NCBI GenBank assembly: GCA_019671005.1
Contig: CM033732.1
Span: 47,853,392-47,917,391 of the forward strand
Origin: Hibiscus mutabilis
Taxonomy: Eukaryota > Streptophyta > Magnoliopsida > Malvales > Malvaceae
DNA length: 64,000 nt
Direction of reading: 5' to 3'
Part shown: piece by piece, positions 21,095 through 32,370 of the stretch
Position numbering within the stretch: position 1 is the first letter of the stretch
Layout: the number at the start of each line of letters is the position of its first letter
Made by a program: the position numbers and the translations under genes
The notes under the pieces: generated by a model
Told to the model about the DNA's origin: nothing
Database searches by the model: none
Seen by the model: only the letters and a program-made list of their open reading frames with translations

Positions 21095-22707
21095 TCATAG
21101 GAGCTTAATGATTCTTGCAAGGCAGTCATCTGCTGGGCATGGTAAGGGCAAGTAACTGATTGGACCCTCAGGATTTATCTGTTCAAGCCTAACAAGAAGA
21201 AGAAAAGATGACGTTAACCATGCATGCATTTTTATAATGGTATATATGGCACTGCCCGAAACTGTTATTGTGAAAAATAACGTTATGTAATGACCATAAT
21301 AACATCTGTTATGTTCGTAACCGCGACTAAAAACGCGGACACAAGTACAATTTAAATCCCTGGCTGAGAAGCCATTAACAGTTAACAATCAATCAAAGCA
21401 AAGAGATATAGAGCTCACTCGTAGTTGAGAAGAAAGTAGTAAAGGAAAATAGAGATTTCGAGCTTGGCTAGATCAGCTCCAGGGCATGTCCTACTTCCTG
21501 CTCCAAAGGGAATGAAAGCTCTTCCCTTCACTCGTAGTTGTAATTCTATTCACTGACAATGTATAGAAATTATACGTTATCGGTTCACCAAATATTAGTC
21601 CTGTCGATACATGGTTGAAAAATAACAAACCTTGGGTAGATAATCAATTTGTTTGATTTCAGTGAGGGTCAGGCCTTTCTACGAGGATGACCTTCTTTCT
21701 ATGACTTCCTCTTGTTCTTCCGGAAAAGTGGAAATCGAAATTCAGTCCGAATTCCGAAATCATATTAATTTACTTTTCACGATTAATGTAAAAATTGATT
21801 ATACTCGTGTTGGACACATAAGTCTTACCTTAGCTTGTTGCAACATTTCTGGATGGTGATTGAGGTAGATGAGTGCCCACATTACGGTGTGTGCCGTGGT
21901 TTCGTGACCGGCGAACAAGATAAGCATCAATAAGTCGATGATATGCTCGTCCAACTTTTTGCCGTTGTCGTTTTCGACTTCCATGAGCAAATCCATCATT
22001 CCTTTCTTCCTGCCTGCAGGGACCGAAGTCATCGCTCTTCTTTCATCAACCTCATCTGCAATCATCTTTACCAGCTTTTTTTCTGGCCTAATAACATAAA
22101 TGAAGTACGATTTAGTTAGAGTTCGGTTAGCCGGATATGACATAAATGATCGAAACGTAAACGATCTTTACCTTGAGTGCTTGATGGAATGCGAAACCAG
22201 GGACATTGATAGGCATGGAAAGAACACCCGGGAACAACTCTGTGTAACATTTCTCCATCGACGAAAGAACCGAATCCTTAGTGAACCGAGGAAAACTTGT
22301 GCAATAATCTTGAGACCGATCGACTTCATCTGGGTGAAGAACTTGATCGATGGGTAGGTTCATGGTAGCAAGCTCTTCCAATGAAGGGATCACAATGTCT
22401 TCAATATGCCCTATGTACAAAGCTAGTGCCCGGTAGCCATTGATTGATCCGATATTAGCCTACGCAAACGCCAGTGCTCCGAATTCGGAACACCATGCAG
22501 CGATTTCTTCCCTCCTAACAGTACTGCCGACAAAGGGTAGCCGAACGAGAAGGGCCACCCCATATTGCCCGGAGGTGGCGGAGGGTTTTGCTTCTTCCCC
22601 GGCCTACTAACATAGTACCATTCATTTATTTTCTTCAAGAAACCAAATGAAATAACACATGTTGCAGCAAGGACTGCAACAAATGACCATAAGAATTCCA
22701 ACACCAT
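21095..22707 (-). pseudogene. CYP88-like cytochrome P450, copy A (most degraded)
   Basis: The N-terminus (ATG 22707) has a membrane anchor (FVAVLAATCVISFGFLKKIN), then EWYYVSRPGKK and the Pro-rich PPPPPGNMGWPF. This is fused directly to FGYPLSAVLLGGKKSLHGV, so intron 1 and about 57 residues found in copies B and C are deleted. A frameshift follows near 22450. The next recognisable piece (LYIGHIEDIVIPSLEEL to FAFHQALK, ending 22172) is followed by an exon from 22087 whose poly-A run of seven shifts the frame; it contains the I-helix AGHETTAH. A stop (TAG) interrupts RRSSS*KGLTLTEIKQ near 21680. Exons for the K-helix to PERF region are absent. The heme exon (21545-21419) retains FIPFGAGSRTCPG, and the last exon (21188-21095) ends IIKLL. 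CYP88 enzymes oxidise ent-kaurenoic acid or related terpenoids at the ER; this copy cannot. Confidence 0.8.
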
Positions 22708-22758
22708 ATTGGGTTTTCTGGTCTGTATTCTGCACATTTTCGCCTCTCAATGTGCTCG

Positions 22759-22766
22759 CTTTTATA
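22759..22766 (-). promoter_or_regulatory. TATA box of P450 copy A
   Basis: TATAAAAG on the minus strand, 52 bases upstream of ATG 22707. It is only 22 bases from an earlier in-frame ATG at 22737, which favours 22707 as the start. Confidence 0.4.
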
Positions 22767-23930
22767 GTACCATAACAACGAAATCTTCGTGGAGTAATGA
22801 TAGGGCAAAAAGACTTAACACATGCATGGATGCAAGACTAAGACCCCCACTAAACAAGAATAAAATTCGGACACTGTCCCCTTTATATGTCCCACGATGT
22901 TACTAATAATTTTATGCTACATGTTTTATTAATACAATAAAAGCAATCAATAAAACATAAAAAATTACCATTAATATGCGAACTATAAAATTATTGATAG
23001 GACACATAAAAAGCACAAAAAAAGAGTAGACAAATTTTGTTCGCCGAACTATATGTTTCGGCTGAGAAATGTTTAATAACATTGCCTTTCGAATTGGTTT
23101 AATAAACTTTGAAAAGACTTTTGAAAAAGAAAAAAAAGGAGATTTTTGGAATTGAAATACGTGTTGATCAATTAGCTACGTCTTGCTTCAAATTCTACTG
23201 TTTTCTATAATTTTTGGCATTATAATGACTTGGCTTAAACGAACAAAATTTTTCTATTTTTTGTGTTTCTTTTCATACTTAAATATTGAAAAATTAAATT
23301 TTAAATTTAATTATAAATTTTAAAAAATATATATTACCTTTAATTTCTTAAATTTTAATCTTAAGATCCTAATTTTAATTTTAATTTTAATTTTTAAGGG
23401 AGAAGATATAAACAGAAATATGGAAAGGAGCAGATGATTTGTACTCGGCCTAAACAGTATCCATCGGGCAAAAAGACTAAGTCATTCGCAAGCAACGCCA
23501 AAGACTGGGACGCAGCCTCATACTTTCATTTTGTGGCTCAAATTTAACTGATTCCCACCGCCTCAAATTTAACTTTTTTTCTACTCAAAAATCTTCTGGG
23601 TAAAATTTGTCCATGTTTTCAAGATTTGTTATTGTTCACATTAGTTCTTACTTCTTACACAATTTAAGAAGGCCGAATATAGGAAGGAGTCAAATTATTA
23701 AATTTTAAAATATAAAAGTTTATTAAGTATTTTAACTTAAAATTATAAAATAAAATTAATTTATTTGATATTTAAATTTAAAAGGATTTAAATTATCGTT
23801 AGAATAAAAATTAAAATGATCAAATTAAAATTTTAAAGGATTTAATGAAAATTATTTTTAAAAAAATAATATTTAATATGAAGTTTTAAAATTTGAAGAG
23901 ATCAAAATAAATTTTCAAGAGTAAACACAT
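22767..23930. other. AT-rich intergenic spacer
   Basis: No gene, no long repeat and no convincing RNA gene could be recognised. Local A- and T-runs dominate (for example 23280-23400). Confidence 0.5.
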
Positions 23931-24062
23931 TTGGGCGGTTTGTCAAACTGGTCATCTTTATTCCCTCATTTCTCTTAAGTTATGAGTTCTAGATCCACTA
24001 GGAACACTTTCTTCCCATTCTTTGGAGTTCCCTCTTCCCCTTCTCTCTAAATAAGATTATGA
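23931..24062 (+). repeat. tRNA-derived SINE, copy 1 of a local family
   Basis: It begins GGGCGGTTTGTCAAACTGG and contains a B-box-like GAGTTCTAGATCC. It matches two minus-strand copies at 25440-25590 and 56665-56805, which carry GTTCTAGACCC and GATTCTAAACCC at the same place. The family was identified from comparison within this window only. Confidence 0.5.
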
Positions 24063-24209
24063 TTAAATTTAAGATTTATAAAAAAATTAAATAGGTTTAT
24101 TATAAAATTTTCAAATTCTTGTGGGCTCGTTAGATTATAAATTAGTGTTTTCTTTCATTGATATATAGTTTTACATTTATAGTTTCCGTCCATTATAAAT
24201 AATTAACTC

Positions 24210-24717
24210 TAGGGCTGTGAACGAGCAAAATGTTCAGCGAACTGTTCGTGAATTATTTGACAAAAAGTTTATTTATTTGTTAAACGAACGAACATGTATA
24301 AAATTTTCTGTTCGTTTAATTAAATGAACAAACATGAACAAAAAGCTTGTTCGTTCATTTAGGTTCGTGAACGTTTGATTGTCCGTTCGTTCGTTTATGT
24401 TTGCGTTTAAATTTATTCACATATGCCCATTTATATTTATTATTTTTCATGACTAAAGTATTATATTTAAAAAGTTAAAAACATATATTAAAATATGAAA
24501 TAAAAAGAAAAATAATTAAACGATACTCAATTACGGGATTTTAGACTTCTTTAAAAAATTAAACAATACTCAATGTTCGTTTGCGTTCATTTATTATTCT
24601 AAAGAACGAACATGAACTATAAATTATGTTCGTTTAGTTGTTCATGTCGTTCATTTATTCGGTTAAAATTAAACGAACAAGCATGAACATACCATCGTTC
24701 ATATTCGTTTACAGGCA
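24210..24717. mobile_element. hAT-like non-autonomous element with target-site duplication
   Basis: The 508-bp element starts TAGGGCTGTGAACGAG and ends TTCGTTTACAGGCA, imperfect inverted ends. Both sides carry TAATTAACTC (24200-24209 and 24718-24727), containing the 8-bp duplication expected for hAT elements. The interior consists of repeats of GTTCGTTTA / TAAACGAAC and encodes nothing. A relative seems to lie at 53964-54440. Confidence 0.7.
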
Positions 24718-24946
24718 TAATTAACTCCATAAGACGATACATGATATAAGAGTTTAAATTGAAGATTTGTATTCGATATATTGGCATAAATAATATAATT
24801 TGTTTAGGGGATGTCTATTTTTGGTCACCGAATTTGAAAAACTGTTAATATTTTGACTTATGTTTTCAACGCATAACATTTTTTGTCACCCGACCGTTAA
24901 CCTCCATTACCCAAGTAACGGAGATCTAACAAGACACATTAATGAT

Positions 24947-25000
24947 GATACGCCACGTTAATAAAAAAATGATGATACGCCACGTTAATAAAAAAGTTAA
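24947..25000. repeat. Short tandem duplication (ATGATGATACGCCACGTTAA units)
   Basis: Two adjacent copies of about 28 bp, each containing GATGATACGCCACGTTAAT. No other feature is recognisable in the surrounding 24730-25160. Confidence 0.6.
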
Positions 25001-25169
25001 TTTTAAATTTGAACCTCAAACTTTTAAAAGTTTATTTTTCACCATGACTAGCTAAATCAATATGAACCTGAACCGATTTTCATTCAAACCGAAAGCAGCC
25101 TGAACCTGAAGATCCAACAATTAACCTGATCTTAAAATCAACTGATCTGATATTGATTCAACCTAAAAA

Positions 25170-25468
25170 CTAAGTGATTCAGTATTGACTTGGCTCAAAA
25201 TTGAACTCTACCCGAATTATCATAGACTCAAACTCGATCCAAACAACCTAATTGTCACCTCTAATTTTTGACAAATCCTAATTCTCATCAGTGTTCCTAG
25301 TGAGTGTAGAACCCATGACCTAAGTGATTCAATATTGACTTGGCTCAAAATTGAACTCTACCCGAATTATCATAGACTCAAACTCGATCCAAGCGACCTA
25401 ATTGTCACCTCTAATTTTTGAAAAATCCTAATTCTCATCCTAATCTTACCTACAGGGGAGGGGAAGGG
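25170..25468. repeat. 150-bp tandem duplication
   Basis: CTAAGTGATTCAGTATTGAC at 25170 recurs at 25320 with few changes; both copies run through CTAATTGTCACCTCTAA. The first copy contains a piece of the SINE (GTTCCTAGTGAGTGTAGAACCC), so the duplication probably arose from a SINE-related junction. Confidence 0.75.
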
Positions 25469-25590
25469 GAACTCTAGGGGAAGGAAGGTAGTGTTCCTAG
25501 TGGGTCTAGAACCCATGACCTAAGGGAAATGAGGGAATAAATATGGGCAGCTTGACCAACCGGCCAAATATGCTTGCTCATTGTCACCTC
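25440..25590 (-). repeat. tRNA-derived SINE, copy 2
   Basis: On the minus strand an A-box-like GGTTGGTCAAGCTGCC is followed by a B box GGTTCTAGACCC. It is the best-preserved promoter pair of the three copies. It lies downstream of P450 copy B. Confidence 0.55.
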
Positions 25591-25885
25591 TAATTAGATA
25601 TTAATAATTGTAAAAATGAAAATGAATTATTAACTAATATATCAATAACCAACAGTTGATTTAATGAGATAAGACATTACATCACTTAAATAAAGTCAAA
25701 TATTTAAATTCTAACATTGTGAAAGGAGTAAATTGGGTTGACATGATAGTCCTAGAAGTTTGCCATCGTCCACTACTAATCTTATTATAGATTGTTTTCT
25801 ATTGCCCAAGGGATTAGGGCTACAACTGAACTTGTTCACGCATGGAAAAGTAAGTGTATTGTTTTGGTAGGATGACATTCGTGTT

Positions 25886-27920
25886 TCATGGTGATGGGAG
25901 CTTTGTGATCCTCACGAGACCATTGTCTTTAGGACTTGGTGAAGGAAACATAATTGGACTCCTCGGATTTATCAGTTCAAAACTGCACAACATAAAACAA
26001 GAGGGGTAACTATGAATCTCAAATATGGATCATAAAACAAACATGGAATATAAAAAAAAAACATAATGTTTGAGCTACCTGCAGTTAAGGAGAAAATAAT
26101 GCATGAAGATAGATATCTCGATTTTGGCTAGATCAGATCCAGGACATGTTCTACATCCTGCTCCAAACGGAAGAAAAGACCCAGCTTTTGGTTGATGATT
26201 CTGCATTCAATGTGAAAACCAGACAGCTTTCTGTGTTATATCACTGTTTTAGACATTGAATTATATTAGTGTCATGTGTTTTCTTCTACTTACATCCCAT
26301 CTCGAAGGAAGGAATTCCTTCGGGTTCGAATAAATTTCGGAATTTATGTGAATAGCTCTGTTCCAAACCAAAACACTCCATCCTTTGGGTATGATGTAGC
26401 CTTGAAAATTTCGAAAACAAGCATGTTTCAGCGAGATTAAGGTACATGAAAAGAATGAAACAAAATCCTGAAGCATCAGTTATCAACTGACTAACCATCA
26501 ACTTTAGCATCCTCGTTTGCTTTTCGGAAAATTGCGAATGGCGCCGATTAACCGCAAGGTCTCATCGATGGCCTGGAATTTACAATGAAGGTGACTTGAT
26601 TCATGAATCAAGATTGTTTGTGGCAAAGCAACTCGAAAAGAAAATTAATGACAGAACATTAAACATACCTTTGACAGATAGTCCATCTGTCTGATTTCGT
26701 TGAGAGTTAAACCTTTCTGTGAAGATGGTCTTCTCTTTACTATCTCCACTTGTTCTTCCTTTGCTCTTCGTAGAATTTTGGGATGACCGTGAAGGTAAAC
26801 GGTAAGCCGCAACGCGATATGCGCGGTTGATTCATGACCGGCTAACAAGAACCCCAGTAGTAAATTAACAATCGTTTCGTCTTCGAGTTTTTCACCATCC
26901 TCATGTTTAGCGTCCAAGAGTAGGTCGACCATGCCCTTTTTGATGTTCGGGTCATCGCTATTTCTGCATCTTCTTTCATCCAGCTGAGATTGAATGGCAA
27001 TTACCAAGCTCTCTCTTGCCTGATAGCACGAGAATCAATCATGTCCAGTGTTAAAACTTACAAAATGAGCTTAATAATGCAACAAAAGTTTTAGTTTTAC
27101 CTTGAGCGCTCGGTGGAATGTAAAGCCGGGAACATCAACGTGCAGTGGCGAGAAAATTCCTTGTAGCAGAAATGTATATTGCTTGTTCATCGACTCGGAA
27201 ATCGAATCGGCAGAAGACCATGAAAATGGTGGTAATGACATTGAAACTGATCTTTTTCCACTCGGTTAGAAATTCAATTGGGGAGGTGTTATGAACCCAC
27301 TCTTCCAATGAAGAAAGCACGATGTCCTCAGTGTATCCAATGTACATGGAGAGTACTTCATGGCCATTGAAAGGTGCAACTAATAGCTTCCACAAACGCC
27401 TGTGCTCTGAATTTGAAACACCATTTAATGACTTTTCCCCTAAGATTTTTGTAATCGAAGGATACCCCGTGTCGAATCGCTTGTTGGCCGTCAAAATCTT
27501 CCTACAAAGTTCGGGAGTACAAACTATGATGCTTGGACTCCCGAACAAACTCGTCTTGTAGATCCCAGTTTGACCATACCTGTCGAGTGAAATTAAAAAG
27601 AAAGTATTGTAGTTCAAGCAATATCATGTTTTAAGGCAGTGGAGACAACTGCAAGAGACAGAAGAAGACCTGTGAACAAGGCTGTCGAGAAAGGAATCAG
27701 GGTCTTGGGATCTGAAAGCTTTGAGAAAGGAAATCATATTCCCAATGAAAGGCCAGCCCATATCTCCCGGCGGGAGAAAGCTATGCCTCTTCTTCCCCAA
27801 CCGAACAACATAGTACCATTCATTTACTTTCTTAAGAAAACCAAACAGGAAAACATAAGCTCCCACCACTGCTGCCAGGATCAGCCACACCAAATCTAAC
27901 TCCACATTCTTGCCTGTCAT
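25886..27920 (-). pseudogene. CYP88-like cytochrome P450, copy B (seven exons, two frameshifts)
   Basis: Exons by splice signals: 27920-27670 (MTGKN start, N-terminal anchor, proline hinge LPPGDMGWPFIG), 27579-27101, 27019-26669, 26572-26496, 26400-26294, 26200-26079 and 25982-25886. Exon 3 has the I-helix motif LAGHESTAH, exon 4 the K-helix ETLR, exon 5 GYIIPKGWSVLVWNRAIH and SRWD, exon 6 the heme loop FLPFGAGCRTCPGSD with the axial Cys. The C-terminus ends LVRITKLPSP. Two lesions are seen: one extra base in exon 2 near 27220, which leads to an early stop, and a frameshift in exon 4 just after ETLRLIG (near 26545). All splice sites are GT-AG. CYP88 members act in gibberellin (ent-kaurenoic acid oxidase) or triterpenoid oxidation; the substrate of this branch is not deducible. 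Sequencing error in a live gene cannot be excluded. Confidence 0.8.
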
Positions 27921-28000
27921 TTCTCTCTTCTTCCCTCTTGGGTTTTTGATTTCTTTTTCTTTGTTTTGTATTTTGATAGTTAGTTGGTGGTACACTGTAG

Positions 28001-28008
28001 TTTATATA
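28001..28008 (-). promoter_or_regulatory. TATA box of P450 copy B
   Basis: TATATAAA on the minus strand, 80 bases upstream of ATG 27920. The same box stands at a very similar distance in copy C, which supports both the box and the start codon. Confidence 0.55.
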
Positions 28009-28039
28009 GGAGTTTTTACTTGGATATTATCTTGCTTTT

Positions 28040-28320
28040 TTTTTTCAAAATACGGTACTGACCAAAATAATTTCTAAAATATAGCAAATGCTATAGTGGT
28101 AGAAAAGTCGGATTTAATTGAATCGGACTATGAATAATAATAGCAAAAAAAAATGAAGTCTGATACAGCAGAGTCCGACTTTGATTCTTCTGAGTTAGAC
28201 ATATTTTTTTCTCGAAATTACTGTTTATATTTGGATCCAGTTGAATCTGACTTCCCTACTACTGTAGCATTTGTTATATTTTGGGAATTATTTTGACTAA
28301 TACAATATTTTAAAAAAATT
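28040..28320. mobile_element. MITE-like element with ~75-bp inverted ends
   Basis: The left arm (TGACCAAAATAATTTCTAAA, then ATATAGCAAATGCTATAGTGG) is mirrored by the right arm (CTACTGTAGCATTTGTTATA, then GGGAATTATTTTGACTAATA). The middle is a short unrelated spacer. No target duplication could be set with certainty. It sits in the upstream region of P450 copy B. Confidence 0.6.
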
Positions 28321-28629
28321 AAGGCAATATCAAAATAAAAATTCTGTTTATATAGTTTCATCAATTTTTCTATTACACATGACATAATGTTATTAGGTCA
28401 AGTCAGCATTTTTTTTAATAGAAATATGACAATGAGCTGAGAGTTCATGGAAAAACTTACCGAAAAATAATAAAATGTCCAAAATGAAAATTTCATTATA
28501 ATACAAGGGCTAAAATAAGTGTTAAATCTTCTGGTGATTCGGATTCGAAGAGCACTGTTCACATAAGATAGTAAAGGAATACGAGTAGGAATAAAGATCC
28601 TTTGTCCCTTTTTGCTATTTCTATTTATT

Positions 28630-28750
28630 CCTCGTACTAAAATATCATGTTTAGGATTTATGGTTAAAGTTTAGGGTTAGAGTTTAGGGAATTATAGATA
28701 CAATATGTTTTAGGGTTCACGGTATAGGGTTTAAGATTTAAAATTTAGGG
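28630..28750. repeat. Degenerate telomere-like TTTAGGG tract
   Basis: About ten imperfect words related to the plant telomere unit (TTTAGGG, TTAGGGTT, GTTTAGGG) occur within 120 bases. It is short and diverged, so it is an interstitial tract at most and may be chance in AT-rich DNA. Confidence 0.4.
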
Positions 28751-29034
28751 TTGTGACTTGGAACTTAATTTTTTTAATATTAAGGTATAAAAAGGGGTAG
28801 AGGATTTTTGTCAATATGAGTAGTTATGAGTGTTTATTATTCTGTTAAAATCGAATTAACCGATCGAACCAATTTTTTTATTAATATATCGTTAATTAAG
28901 TATTCAATAATATTGTTTATTTTGATACTTAGTACATAGAATAACAAGTAAAACATTCTTCAATATTAAAACAATAAATGCATTAATTATTATTTATTAT
29001 ACTTTTTATTCTAATTTGAAAAGTCAAATTACAA

Positions 29035-29165
29035 TTTATGTGAAGTAACCCTTAAAAGATTAAGCTCTTATACCAAGCTTTTAAATTTTCATAATTAATT
29101 TCATTTAATTACGAGTAATCCTTAAAAGATTAAGCTCTTATACCAATATTTAACCTTTGATTTAT
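29035..29165. repeat. Tandem pair of CTTAAAAGATTAAGCTCTTA repeats
   Basis: Two copies about 69 bases apart contain CCTTAAAAGATTAAGCTCTT followed by ATACCAA. A relative occurs at 57940-58000 (CTCTTAAAAGATCATATGAT, then TATTTAACCT and ATTTATGAAATT). It marks a dispersed repeat family of unknown type. The rest of 28330-29541 shows no gene. Confidence 0.5.
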
Positions 29166-29541
29166 GAAATTCCGTTTTTTTTCATTTTGTCATTGGGTTA
29201 CCAAATTTAGAAAGGATTTCAAGATTTTTCTTTTTTATTTGAAATTTTTCTGTAATTTATTTTACAATAATTTACACACAAATATATAAATCTATTGGAG
29301 AATTAATTTTATCAAATTATACTTGATATAAATCTATAGCATGTTTTGGGGGAGTATTAAGAGATTATGAAGGGAGTTTATTTAAAAAAATATTCTTTTT
29401 CGTGTAAGAGAACCCCGGATTCATAAGCCTGCGCGTGAATTATTAGATTAATAAATTGTAATAGTAAATTATGTAAAATATAAATAAATTAAATACAAAT
29501 CCGATTCATTACAAAAAATAATTAAAACACAACATAAACAT

Positions 29542-30483
29542 TGTTGGAGAACGCTCATCCCACATTGGGTGGGAAAACAAAGTTGGCTTGGTTTATAAAG
29601 AAACCTTAGAAGCCTTTTTTTTGCGGAAGAGTGATGGACTAGGCCCTTGCACGCGCGCCGTTGTCACTGTTTGTTCGGCTCATGTTCTTGTTCGTGTCTT
29701 TGACACATTCGCGCATGTTCTTTCTTTTTTGGAGAAAATTTGGAAGAATTTCTTTGTAAAATATTGAACACTTGAAAATTATTTTCTCTGAGACTATTGT
29801 ATTTATAATATGTTCGAATGGTTTGAAATTTTGAACGTTAATGCAGTAATTAAGGGAATAATTACGAGAATGTTTAACGGATAATTATGTGTTGTGTATC
29901 GAAGTATAGTTACCAGCTATTTTTTGGATGTTTATCCAATACAACTAATTATTTGGCACGTTTTATAAGCTGTCTTAACAGCTACCCATTAAACAGTTTT
30001 CACTATTCAAAACGTGTATGAATTTGAACTGTTTCATGTCCATATTCAATCATCACAGCAGTAGCTGTTTTTAAGGAGTTTTTAATTCTGATTTAAAAGG
30101 GCCTAATTACAAGGTTTTAATCGATTTTAATTTGAAAGCGTTTTTATGTTTTTAACCCTGTTTTCAATTATAAATAAGAGCTTTCTCGGCTTATTTTCAA
30201 TAATCCAAAAAACGAAAACCATCTCCTAAATGTCTTCCACTTCCTCTGAGTTTTTACTGAGTTTCTGATCAAAGAAGAGCAATATCACTGATCTCCACTC
30301 TGAAGTTTGCGTGTACAAACTTTTAGAGAGTCTGTGCTAACCTCGAGGGAACTAAATCGGTTGGGGAGAATCTGTTTCTAAGGCAGTAGTGTTTACCACA
30401 ACACGGTTCAAGTTCTATTTCGATTATTTTATTTTATTCCCAGTCAGTGCTAATGCCCTGGTTTTGCAGTATTATTGCCAACA
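29542..30483 (+). repeat. 5' LTR of copia-1
   Basis: It begins TGTTGGAGAACGCTCATCCC and ends TTGCCAACA, giving TGTTGG/CCAACA inverted ends and a length of 942 bp. The same first ~75 bases recur at 50848 after a purine tract, identifying the 3' LTR. No clear initiator-Met-tRNA primer-binding site follows at 30484, so the primer is unknown or the end is shifted by some bases. Confidence 0.75.
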
Positions 30484-30539
30484 ATTTAGAAATAGATTCT
30501 TTACTGCAAAATAACGAATCAATCGAGCAAGCTTGTTCC

Positions 30540-31442
30540 AGACCTTTCCAAGCTCGATGCACTTGACGGGTTCAACTACCGAAGGTGGTCCTTAAGAATT
30601 ATGATATTCTTTGAACAACTGGACCTGGACTACGTGCTGATCAATTTAGAGCCATCACAGCCAATTTCTGATGTTGATGCAATCATCACTAACGAAGACC
30701 TCGCAACCGTTCAACTGTCTAACGAGAAATTTCAGAAGGACAATAAGATGGTTCGAGGCCATCTGCTGAGTCATATGTCAAACACATGTTTGATATGTTT
30801 CACAAAGAGAAAAACGCCAAACTAATTTAGGACACTCTCGAGAAGAAGTACGAAGCTGATGATGCAAGAATCAAAAAGTATGTGGTCGGCGAACGGTTAA
30901 AATTCCAAATGACATATGAAAAGTTGATCATGGATCAAGTTCATGACTATGAGAAGATGGTGTCCGAAATTATTTCTGAAGGAATAAAAATGTGCGAGGT
31001 GTTGCAAGCCAACATCCTGATCGAAAAGTTGCCCAAGTTCTGGTCTGACTAACGCAATTCTCTCTAACACAAAAAGAAGGATATGACAATTGTGGAATTG
31101 GTGGCCCATATGAAGATAGAGGAGGCAAACCGGTTGAAAGATAAGGTTTCCAACTCTAGTCAATATTCTTTAAGAGCTAATATGGCAGAATCTGACGGTG
31201 CCCTAGGTTCTAAATTTAAACCAAACAAAAAGGCAAATCAGAAAAATAAAACCAAACCCAAGAAGGCTACCAACTTCAAGAATCCAGGAAAGAACAAGGC
31301 CCAGGGCAAAGTAGTCAATTGCTATGTATGTGTAGGCAACCTAGACGCAAAGCCTACCAGTGTCAACAATGGTCAGATCGCCAGAACCAACCATAAGTCA
31401 ATGTTGCAGAGAATACCAATGATGTTATTGCGGCGGTGGTTT
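30540..31442 (+). pseudogene. Gag of copia-1, broken
   Basis: Recognisable copia gag features are LDALDGFNYRRWSLRIM near the start, KKYEADDARIKKYVVG in the middle, and a basic Lys/Asn-rich C-terminus before NCYVC, the beginning of a CCHC zinc knuckle. Frame changes near 30790, a TAA at 30823 and a TAA at about 31050 interrupt it. After NCYVC the frame is lost, so the knuckle's His and last Cys are not in frame. Confidence 0.7.
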
Positions 31443-32370
31443 CAGAAATGAATCTGGTGGAGAACAACACTGAGTGGGTCGTAGACATTGGTGTTTCAAG
31501 ACATTCTGCGCCAAAAGGGAGCTGTTCACTGAGTTTAAAACTGTAGACAAAGGAGAGCAAGTTTACATGGAAAACTCCAGCAGCTCAGACGTGCTAGGCA
31601 AAGGGAAAGTTTTGCTCAAGCTAACCTTAGGTAAAACTTTAGCTTTAAGCAATGTCTTGTATGTACCCACCTTGAGAAAAAATTAGATTAGTGGTGGATT
31701 ATTGAATAAGGCGGGCGTTAAACTAGTTTCCGAAGCAGATAAACTGATACTTTCCCAAAACAGAGATTATGTAAGGAAAGGTTTTTCACAAAATAGTTTA
31801 TTTGTAATCGAAACCCAGTTTAATGAGAATAATAAAACCAATACTTATACTTATACTGTTGAGATTCTTGATATGTGGCATACTAGATTAGGACATGTGA
31901 ACTTATAGAAACTCATAAAAATGAAGTTAATACCTAATCTAGAAGATAATAGCTTTAACAAATATGAAATTTGTGTAGAAGCTAAGCATACTAAACCTAA
32001 TTTTAAGACAGTCTCTAAACGTAGATCTGAACTTGTAGAACTTATACATACTGATCTAGCAGACTTTAGAAACTATGAAAGTAAAGGAGGAAAACACTAC
32101 TACATCACCTTTGTAGATGACTACTCTAGATGTACAAAGGTTTATCTCCTTAGAACTAAAGATGAAGCTGAGAACTTATTCCTTTTTATAAGACAGAAGT
32201 TTAGAATCAACTTGATAGAAGAATAAAATGTGTTAGATCCGATATGGGTGGTTAATATGGGTCTAATTTTCTTAAAGAGGTGTGTGAGAAGAATGTCATA
32301 TACATGAGACATTTGCTCCGTATTTTCCTCAACAAAATGGCATTATCGAGAGGAAAAATAGAACTTTAAA
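31443..32370 (+). pseudogene. Protease and integrase of copia-1, broken
   Basis: A protease-like start reads TEWVVDIGVSRHSAP in a broken frame; the Asp is present, but the usual DSGAS is changed to DIGVS. The GAG-pre-integrase part shows MWHTRLGHVNL followed by a stop. Integrase has ELIHTDLADF (first Asp), HYYITFVDDYSR, RSDMGG (second Asp, followed by a stop at about 32252) and GIIERKNRTLKE (Glu) at about 32338. Thus all DDE positions can be seen, but across at least three stops. Confidence 0.75.
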
